A stretch of DNA of 64,000 nt from Atrina japonica (lineage: Eukaryota; Mollusca; Bivalvia; Pterioida; Pinnidae): the NCBI GenBank assembly GCA_030159075.1, contig BROG01000128.1:982501-1046500 (forward strand), read 5' to 3'. Under the pieces are notes generated by a model. That model searched no databases. It was given only the letters and a program-made list of their open reading frames with translations, and was not told the origin of the DNA. Below, one piece after another: positions 60,805-64,000 of the stretch (the stretch's first letter is position 1; every line of letters begins with the position of its first letter). The position numbers and the translations under genes are program-made.

Positions 60805-61815
60805 CCATTCCTTTTATTCCTCCAAAAATATCATCGTAGATATCATAATCAGCATGTACTGACTCTGGAGGTAAAAAACTAGCCACTTTCTCCTTTCTCT
60901 TTACCATCATAAATATAATGCTTCTGCTGACACGAGGTCAAAGAGTAGGCCATTCCTCTCCCTCCTAGTTTTTACAAATATTATAGTCAGCTGACAAAAG
61001 GTCAAAGAGTAGACCATTCCTCTACTCCCTCCTAGTTATCAAAAATATTATAATCAACATCTGACTCCAGGCTTTTAGTCCATTCCTCTACTCCCTCCTA
61101 GTTATCATCACAAATATCATAATCAACATCTGACACCAGGTTAAAGATAAGATCATTCCTATACTCCCTACTAGTTATCATCACAAATATTATAGTCAAC
61201 ACCTGCTGAAAAAAGGGCAAAAGAGTAGGCAATTCCTCTTACTCCTAGTTATCATCACAAATACTATACGTGTACAAAATTTAGCAGTATTATAATATGA
61301 GCGCCTTAAGCGCTCAAGTCATTGCACTAATTCAAGGTTAGCACTAAAATTTCTCCATCCTGTCATTCTGTATTTCTGTATACACGACAAAGCTAATGAA
61401 ATTAATTGCATGAATTTAATATTGCCCTAATTAGTCTATACCCCCTGAGAGCGCTAAAATATGAGTGCACTAATTTAGATACACATACAGTATTATAATC
61501 AACATCTGCTGACTCAAGGCAAAAGAGTAGGCCATTCCTCTCCCTCCTAGTTATCATCACAAATATTATAATCAACATCTGCTGACTCAAGGCAAAAGAA
61601 TAGGCCATTCTTCTCCCTCATAGTTATCATCACAAATATTATAATCAACATCTGCTGACTCAAGGCAAAAGAATAGGCCATTCTTCTCCCTCATAGTTAT
61701 CATCACAAATATTATAATCAACATCTGCTGTCTCAAGGCAAAAGAATACGCCATTCCTCTCCTTCCTAGTTATCATCACAAATATTATAGTCAGCATCTG
61801 CTGACATAGATGTTG
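60805..61815. repeat. Minisatellite of about 76 bp, interrupted
   Basis: Units read TAGTTATCATCACAAATATT, ATAATCAACATCTGCTGACT, CAAGGCAAAAGAATAGGCCA and TTCCTCTCCCTCC. About nine to ten copies occur; the later ones are nearly identical. A non-repeat block at about 61268-61490 with GAGCGCCTTAAGCGCTC and AGAGCGCTAAAATATGAG splits the array and may be a small insertion. Confidence 0.9.
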
Positions 61816-61960
61816 ACTTAAACCACATCTGATTTTTCATAAATCTATATTAGTATTCATTTTAATTTCATCTCAGTAGAAAAGAAATACATTTCAGCCT
61901 AATGTCAACCAAACATATAATGTTCAATATGCACAATTGTTGAAATTTTCTTCGTTACAG

Positions 61961-62062
61961 GGTGTTTTGTGGAACTTGGAATGTAAATGGACAAAGTCCC
62001 CCAAGTTCTTTAGCCCACTGGTTACAGCAGGATAAAATCCCACCAGATGTTTATGCTGTTGG
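61961..62062 (+). CDS. 5-phosphatase gene, coding exon 10 (catalytic motif 1)
   Basis: The acceptor is TTCTTCGTTACAG and the donor is GTATGC. Phase 2 to phase 2. It encodes V-F-C-G-T-W-N-V-N-G-Q-S-P-P-S-S-L-A-H-W-L, then P-P-D-V-Y-A-V-G. This is the opening of the inositol polyphosphate 5-phosphatase domain (F-x-G-T-W-N-V-N-G), near identical to OCRL and INPP5B. The Asn belongs to the metal and substrate site in this family. Confidence 0.98.
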
Positions 62063-62392
62063 GTATGCATATCCAATGTTTATTTTATTAGCATGAGTAA
62101 ATTATTAAAATTTGACTTTATAAACTAGGGGACTAATATTATCAAGTTTTATTTAGTTAAGTAAAATTGATTTGTTTTTTCATCTTTATATTACTTATTT
62201 AACTGACAAAAGGCATAATATGTCATCATGGCTGTCAAATCGAACACAAATGAAGGAATGGCATTTTGAACCCATTTCAATAAAAAAGTTGGCAAGTGAG
62301 TCCAGAAATCATCACATGTTCAATCTTGTCATAAGATGTATACAATCTTTATTTCTTCTCTTTCTCCCAACTTATCTGCTTTTCATCAGTAG

Positions 62393-62566
62393 AGTGGAAC
62401 CTGTCTTGGGAGACCATCCCATTTGCAACTGAAAAATGGTCTCTCAAGACAGGTGGTCTCTTCAAAGAGGTTTTATGTAAAGGCTTATTTAACCAAATGG
62501 TTTTCAGAATGTGGTCTTACAAGACAGATGGTTTTTCTTGAGAGTTGTTTTTGGACAAGTTCCACT
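62393..62566. mobile_element. Small TIR repeat (AGTGGAACCTGTC family)
   Basis: The left AGTGGAACCTGTCTTGGGAG is mirrored by the right CTTGAGAG, GGACAAGTTCCACT. Internal GTGGTCT and AAGACAG words recur. It is related to 56204-56385. Target duplication unclear. Confidence 0.75.
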
Positions 62567-63164
62567 GTGTTGTTTAGTGAAAGATATCTGGAATTATATT
62601 AACTCACTTCACAATGTCAGTACTACATATGTATTGAAGTAGAGAGAAAATTTGCATGTTTTCCCATTGCATTAGTTGTTTTTCCTTGAAAATTTGTAGT
62701 TAAAGAAATACAGTTAATGGCGATTGGTTTTAAAATGTGCACAGCTCTCTTACTTACCATTATTTTTTCACCAATAATATTTCAAATCTTGTATATACCC
62801 AAAGGGTTTGAAAAATGCAAGAAAGTGAAAAAGTATTTTCCCCTCATCTGGGCTCAGTTTGTAAGCAGCTATCACATATATAGTTGGTAATTTGAAAAAA
62901 CAAGGTTTGAAGAAATTGCCTGTAATTGTTCCTAATCTATGAAATTTCTTCAAACTTAGAACATGTACAATGTATTTAGCATCTTAAGCATAAGTGAAAC
63001 AGTCACAGTGAATTTCCTGGTCCTGGGGTCAGGGCTTGTAGATAGGATGGGGACGGTGATAGATTTTCTCTATGTATGTTGTGTTTTGTGACCAAAATAT
63101 GCTTTTACAAATCTTAAACTGTCTTAAGAAATTGAAATCCCTATTCATATGCTTTCAACTGCAG

Positions 63165-63279
63165 GTTCCAAGAATTAGATCTGAGCAGTCAAGCCTATGT
63201 ATTTAGTGATTCAGCAAAGGAAACAGAATGGCATTCAGCAGTACGAAGAAATCTTCATCCTAAGGCTAAATATAGAAAA
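63165..63279 (+). CDS. 5-phosphatase gene, coding exon 11 (catalytic motif 2)
   Basis: The acceptor is CTTTCAACTGCAG. Its first G completes Gly, giving G-F-Q-E-L-D-L-S-S-Q-A, the conserved F-Q-E motif whose Glu binds the catalytic metal. Then T-E-W-H-S-A-V-R-R-N-L-H-P-K-A-K-Y-R-K follows, as in OCRL and INPP5B. The exon most likely ends at 63279 with donor GTACTA, since K-A-K-Y-x-K is followed by V-x-L-V-R-L-V-G in the family and that is not found here. The remainder of the gene lies beyond the window. Confidence 0.93.
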
Positions 63280-64000
63280 GTACTATGTGTTCTCAATACA
63301 TTGTCCTGTAACACATATTGATGGTTAAGTGTGGCATTAAACACTGTTTAAAATAAAAAATAAAAAATCAAAAGTAAAACATAGCTACTAAACTGAAATG
63401 CTACTTTTAATGGGTTATTATGTAATAACAACCTATTATGGGTTTTCTTCGACTTTTCATCGAGGGCTATCCTGTTAGTAGTGAAGAGGTCATGGAGGTT
63501 GCATTTGCAAAATATAGTCAAGAATTCAACTTCTACAGAAAAGTCAAATATTTTGGTGTAAATGAAATTAAATCTAGTTTGAATAATCATTAAATGAAAT
63601 ACCACATGATTCTACATACTTCTGCCTTTTGAAATTATACAATACGATTTGTAGTTAGTTTCAACCAAACATCATCGATCTATTTATAAATATGAAATTC
63701 CACTATATAAGATTCCATTGATGTTGAGCCTGTATTACTCCGCCTTTCATCATATTGGTATTGACAGCTAATGAGCTTCAAGCATACAGCGATGCAAATA
63801 GAGATAATTACAAATCACTGATACCAACAAGAAGCTAAGTCAATTTCTATTGAACTCTCAAGAATATGTATGTTTTCTAGTCCATGGAAAAATGAAAATA
63901 AAAGCAAATTAGAGGGGATAGCATTGAGTAGGAGGTGCTTCTTATGCAAATGGCACGTGAAAGTTCTTGTCCATTTTGAAAACTATCAAATAGTCAGCTA
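63280..64000. other. Start of intron 11, with a SINE-like tail remnant
   Basis: GGTTAAGTGTGGCATTAAAC near 63324 followed by an A-rich run resembles the 3' tail of the tRNA-derived SINE family (GTGTGGTGTAAAACACC). The rest shows no exon encoding the next catalytic segment. Confidence 0.5.

Noticed and set aside
63280..63321. Exon 11 reading through to TGA at 63319-63321 as a short isoform.
   Set aside because: The family continues with V-x-L-V-R-L-V-G; the read-through residues do not match and run into a SINE-like tail. An intron retained transcript remains possible.

Overview
This window is nuclear DNA from an invertebrate, most likely a bivalve mollusc. Genes are split by long AT-rich introns, and there are no operons or bacterial signals. 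The mobile elements include Penelope-like retroelements, tRNA-headed SINEs, a LINE, and hairpin-ended elements carrying about 160-170 bp internal tandem repeats, a mix typical of bivalve genomes. The species assignment is inference; no mitochondrial or rRNA marker is present.

Three genes can be supported. (1) The 3' end of an SLC22-family (organic ion transporter) gene on the + strand has three exons at 5986-6094, 7322-7534 and 8403-8463. The intron before the first of these holds a 3.5 kb, 38-bp-unit minisatellite that runs right up to the splice acceptor. (2) A single-coding-exon gene on the - strand (23500-23865) encodes a 121-residue protein with an RIIa/DPY-30-like docking domain resembling the N-terminus of adenylate kinase 5. 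(3) The 5' part of an OCRL/INPP5B-type inositol polyphosphate 5-phosphatase gene on the + strand has eleven coding exons from 27669 to 63279. Their phases add up exactly (1152 nt, 384 codons): an N-terminal PH-like domain, a linker with an NPF motif, and the first two catalytic motifs. The rest of the gene lies beyond 64000. Genes 2 and 3 are head to head, with a shared presumptive promoter at about 27060-27668.

Layout: 1-2440 LINE relic (-); 2481-5980 minisatellite; 5986-8463 SLC22 3' exons; 8464-21000 a graveyard of Penelope-like elements with nested MITEs and SINEs; 21000-27000 the docking-domain gene and its 3' and intronic sequence; 27669-64000 the 5-phosphatase gene. Its introns hold most of the mobile DNA: a hAT-like element, foldback elements, hairpin-ended tandem-repeat elements, SINEs with clear target-site duplications, a 1.8 kb pyrimidine tract, and a 1.4 kb element inserted between AAA and TTT with no target duplication.

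The most interesting signals are: a probable U12-type AT-AC first intron in the 5-phosphatase gene; the 1.4 kb TIR element at 53732-55143, whose insertion left an exact AAA|TTT junction with an empty-site paralog in the same window; the AG-free minisatellite that also serves as the polypyrimidine tract of an SLC22 exon; and the 1.8 kb T-rich expansion bounded by 28-bp direct repeats. No CRISPR, bacterial or phage system is present. No alignment, folding or database search could be run, so family names rest on motif recognition.
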